A stretch of DNA of 34,137 nt, taken from positions 1-34,137 of IMG/VR virus record IMGVR_UViG_3300007765_000021. One strand, written 5' to 3'. Under the pieces are notes generated by a model. That model did not search any database and had not been told where the DNA came from. It was given only the letters and a program-made list of their open reading frames with translations. Numbering within the stretch: position 1 is the stretch's first letter; every line of letters begins with the position of its first letter. The DNA comes from a virus. Below are positions 31,841-34,137 of the stretch, one piece after another. The position numbers and the translations under genes are program-made.

Positions 31841-32829
31841 ACAAAGAAATAATTGACCATGTCTACGACGAATGGAAAGAAAGGGGCTTTCCATATTACC
31901 CCACAGACTATAGTTGGCGAGCAAATGAATTTAATAAATTAATTAAGTTTGATAGATCAACCCTTTTTAAACCAAATACTAAAGCTGTGGGTTCTTCTGC
32001 TCACGGGTTATCTTTAGCGTGGAGTTATATGCCACACCATTGGGGTGTGGTGTGTGGGAAAATGAAAACTCCCATGGAGATTTGGAATGATGAAGAACAT
32101 TTCAAAAAAGGAATTAAAAAATTATTATCAGGTACATTTTGGGATCAAAAGGAATATCATAGAATAACAGCATCAGATATGAGATCATTACTCCGTAGAT
32201 ATTCAGGTACACAAGCCGTTTCCAATTTTAGACCCACAGCAGCCGCTATGTTATATGATAAATTTGTGGAGAAGGAGTCTCCACTACTTGGCACAAATTC
32301 TGGTGTTGTTTGGGATATGAGTTGTGGTTATGGCGGTAGGTTGTTGGGGTCTATTGCTGCCAATGTTAATTATATTGGTACTGATCCATGTACAGAAACT
32401 TTTGAAGGACTAAAAGAGATTCGTACCGATTGGGGCAATAAAAAAAGAACTATAGAATTACATAAACTAGGGAGTGAAATTTTTAGGCCGGATAAAAACA
32501 GTGTAGATTTTTGTTTCACTTCACCTCCTTATTTTGATTGGGAGAAATATTCTAATGAAGATACACAGTCTTATAAGAAGTATGAAACAACTGAAACTTG
32601 GATAGAAGAATTTTTAAGAAAGACTATAGAGAATTGTCATTATGGTTTAAAGCCAGGTTCTATTTTAGCAATGAATGTAGCTGATACAAAGAGAATTAAA
32701 AACTTTGAATCTGAAACTGTGCGGTTGGGTAAAGAAGTTGGATTTAAATTCATAGATACATGGCACCTTCAATTATCCTCACAAACAGGAAAGCCCAAAC
32801 ACGAACCAATTTTCCTTTTTAAAAAATGA
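31825..32829 (+). CDS. Site-specific DNA methyltransferase (amino type, TSPPY)
   Basis: A 334-residue protein from ATG 31825 (GAGGT ~9 nt upstream; a TTG at 31801 is rejected). SAM-binding motif I is WDMSCGYGGRLLGS at 163-176, and catalytic motif IV is TSPPYFDW at 232-239. S/T-P-P-Y is typical of enzymes that methylate the exocyclic amino group of cytosine (N4) or adenine (N6). Motif I precedes motif IV, the gamma-like order. The N-terminal ~130 residues are unassigned and may recognise the target. It is probably used to protect or mark phage DNA. It overlaps gp44 by 16 bases and the next gene by 4 (ATGA). Confidence 0.83.
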   Translation: MSVQVDKEIIDHVYDEWKERGFPYYPTDYSWRANEFNKLIKFDRSTLFKPNTKAVGSSAHGLSLAWSYMPHHWGVVCGKMKTPMEIWNDEEHFKKGIKKLLSGTFWDQKEYHRITASDMRSLLRRYSGTQAVSNFRPTAAAMLYDKFVEKESPLLGTNSGVVWDMSCGYGGRLLGSIAANVNYIGTDPCTETFEGLKEIRTDWGNKKRTIELHKLGSEIFRPDKNSVDFCFTSPPYFDWEKYSNEDTQSYKKYETTETWIEEFLRKTIENCHYGLKPGSILAMNVADTKRIKNFESETVRLGKEVGFKFIDTWHLQLSSQTGKPKHEPIFLFKK

Positions 32830-33269
32830 AACACGCAACACTAGAAGATTTTGAAAAGATTAAGGAAATTTTCTATCAATATAGAGATATATTTCCTCAT
32901 ATAAGAACAGATTATATAAGACGAGAACTGGAAGCGAATCATGTTATTTTTGAAGATGGTATAATTATTACGTTTAATTTTTATAGAAAACCTCAGAAAA
33001 TAGGTACAGTAGAAGCGAGGCCAGGCCATTGCATTTTACATCAGATTGTAAAAGATAAAAATAATAAAGAAGCTAATGCTTCAAAAGTATTGAAATCTTT
33101 TTTAGAGTGGACAAAAGCCGATGTTTGGTTATCAGTTAGACGAGACAATACAGTAGCGAAAAAGTTTTATGAGAAGAATGGCATGGTGAAAAAGGGAGAA
33201 ATAGATTGGGCTGATGGTAAACTTCCTGGAGATGTGTATCTTTTTCAACGAACAGTGCCATTGATATGA
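32826..33269 (+). CDS. GNAT-family acetyltransferase-like protein
   Basis: A 147-residue protein. The C-terminal half shows the GNAT signature of the acetyl-CoA fold: VWLSVRRDNTVAKKFYEKNG followed by MVKKGEIDW (strand 5, the N-x-x-A-x-x-F-Y-x-K-x-G helix, and the next strand). The N-terminal KHATLEDFEKIKEIF is the typical first helix. The central acetyl-CoA pyrophosphate loop is poorly conserved (HQIVKDKNNKEANASKVLKS). The substrate is unknown. Coupled by ATGA at both ends to the methyltransferase and the next small gene. Confidence 0.7.
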   Translation: MKHATLEDFEKIKEIFYQYRDIFPHIRTDYIRRELEANHVIFEDGIIITFNFYRKPQKIGTVEARPGHCILHQIVKDKNNKEANASKVLKSFLEWTKADVWLSVRRDNTVAKKFYEKNGMVKKGEIDWADGKLPGDVYLFQRTVPLI

Positions 33270-33451
33270 TAATTTGTAAAGATGTTGCCGGCAAAAATAT
33301 TTTAGCTTTGTCTGATGAGGAATTTAAGCGGTTAGGTTGGGACGAAAGAACGTTATTAGAATTAAATTTTGATGGGACTGGATGGAGAATAGAGCAAAGT
33401 AATGTAGCAGCTGTTAAGTACATAAAACAGGAGAACGATTATGTGGAATGA
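33266..33451 (+). CDS. Small AbrB/MazE-like protein
   Basis: A 61-residue protein. LSDEEFKRLGWDERTLLELN followed by a GWRIEQ strand resembles the swapped-hairpin pattern L-x-E-x-x-x-x-L-G-W-x-x-G-x-x-L of AbrB/MazE-type DNA-binding domains that occur as short phage proteins. The usual Glu-Gly-Asp is Glu-Arg-Thr here. No toxin partner is visible beside it. It overlaps both neighbours (4 and 11 bases). The family assignment is tentative; the gene itself is likely real from the overlaps. Confidence 0.5.
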   Translation: MIICKDVAGKNILALSDEEFKRLGWDERTLLELNFDGTGWRIEQSNVAAVKYIKQENDYVE

Positions 33452-34137
33452 TAGAAAATCTTACAACCCAAAAATTACTATAGTAACATCTTTATTTGAT
33501 GGCCGCTGTACGGGGATACCACATTCGGTAGGAATCTATAACGAGAAATGGGTGGATCGTCTTTATAGGGGCATAAGTAGAAATTATAATGACCCGTTTG
33601 ATTTTATTTGCTTAGTAGATAAGAATTATAAATTTAAAGAAGATATTAAAAGTGTTAGATTTAAGCGCTCAGTAGACCAGTATGGTTGGATGAGTCTTAT
33701 GGAAATGTATCATCCGGACCTATGTACAGGCAAGCGATTTACAGTAGGTCTTGATACAATTATCACTGGCCCCTTGGATGATATTTTTGAGTATGAAGCT
33801 AAAATAGCGGTGTGTACTGATCCATTAATCCCAAAAACTATATGTAATGCTGTTACTACATGTAATGATGAATTTTGTGAAGAATTTTGGAACTATTGGT
33901 TAGAAAATGAATACCAAGTAATTAGAGAGTGTGAACTTTTAGGTGCACCTTCAGAGATGGTTCTTTTGAGACAACTTCATAGTCATAGTCCAAGATTAGA
34001 TACAATATTTAAAGGTAGAATTTTGAGTTATAAAGTACATATTAAAGATCATTGGGAACGAGTTAAAGATTCTAGTATTATCTATTTTCATGGTGAGCCA
34101 AAACCACACCAGATTGATGAGAAGTGGATCAAGGAGA
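33441..34137 (+). CDS. Glycosyltransferase-like protein (3' partial)
   Basis: The frame runs off the right edge, with 232 residues visible. The layout fits a small family of phage and bacterial glycosyltransferases with a GT-A-like fold: PKITIVTSLFDG near the start, YRGISRNYNDPFDFICLVD, then GWMSLMEMY, FTVGLDTIITGPLDDIF, and IIYFHGEPKPHQI close to the end. The usual D-x-D is represented by G-L-D here, so the metal-binding pair is incomplete. It starts at ATG 33441 with AGGAG 7 nt upstream and overlaps the previous gene by 11 bases. It may glycosylate phage DNA or a virion or host glycan. Confidence 0.65.
   Translation, partial: MWNDRKSYNPKITIVTSLFDGRCTGIPHSVGIYNEKWVDRLYRGISRNYNDPFDFICLVDKNYKFKEDIKSVRFKRSVDQYGWMSLMEMYHPDLCTGKRFTVGLDTIITGPLDDIFEYEAKIAVCTDPLIPKTICNAVTTCNDEFCEEFWNYWLENEYQVIRECELLGAPSEMVLLRQLHSHSPRLDTIFKGRILSYKVHIKDHWERVKDSSIIYFHGEPKPHQIDEKWIKE

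Overview
The window is a segment of a T4-like (Tevenvirinae-type, marine-style) contractile-tailed phage genome. The evidence is the unbroken T4 morphogenesis order (neck gp13-gp14, gp15, terminase gp16-gp17, sheath gp18, tube gp19, portal gp20, core gp67, protease gp21, scaffold gp22, capsid gp23), followed by uvsY-uvsW, gp55, gp47-gp46 and gp45-gp44. Several perfect copies of the T4 late-promoter octamer TATAAATA are also present. The DNA is A+T-rich. Accessory genes such as peptide deformylase, Hsp20, a NodU-type carbamoyltransferase and radical SAM enzymes are typical of T4-like phages of marine bacteria. The sequence does not identify the host.

Layout. (1) Positions 1-2108 hold the C-terminal part of a repetitive fibre protein. 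(2) Positions 2108-16106 hold virion genes, all on + except one small HNH-like gene on - between the terminase and the sheath, which has its own tandem late promoters. (3) Positions 16102-16229 look like a discrete structured RNA gene: a late promoter at the 5' end, a long closing stem, and a T8 tract at the 3' end. (4) Positions 16240-22799 hold recombination and late-transcription genes (uvsY, uvsW, gp55, gp47, gp46) with a nucleoside deoxyribosyltransferase-like gene. (5) Positions 22804-28182 are a tightly overlapping accessory cassette: peptide deformylase, a small membrane-anchored protein, a radical SAM enzyme split from its SPASM/twitch part, a second radical SAM enzyme with an N-terminal twitch, a carbamoyltransferase, a 36-residue basic peptide and an SGNH hydrolase. 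(6) Positions 28179-31840 hold hsp20 with dual promoters and a leader hairpin, a ParB-like gene, a DUF3310-like gene, and the sliding clamp and clamp loader. (7) Positions 31825-34137 hold a DNA methyltransferase, a GNAT protein, a small AbrB-like protein and a glycosyltransferase, running off the end. They sit where T4 has gp62 after gp44.

How it fits together. Late genes appear to be read by gp55-directed polymerase (gp55 is encoded here) loaded by the gp45 clamp and gp44 loader (also encoded here) at TATAAATA sites. Four host-type promoters (TTGAC[AT], 17-nt spacer, extended -10 TGN) precede metabolic, chaperone and replication genes. UvsY, UvsW and gp46/47 supply recombination-dependent replication. 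The accessory cassettes look like surface-glycan or small-molecule modification and DNA modification. The most novel items are the RNA-like element before uvsY, the split and permuted radical SAM pair in the carbamoyltransferase/SGNH cassette, the antisense HNH-like gene, and three promoters placed so close to an ATG that the mRNAs would be leaderless or nearly so.

No gap exceeds 300 bases. No tRNA gene, CRISPR array, integrase, insertion sequence or attachment site was seen.
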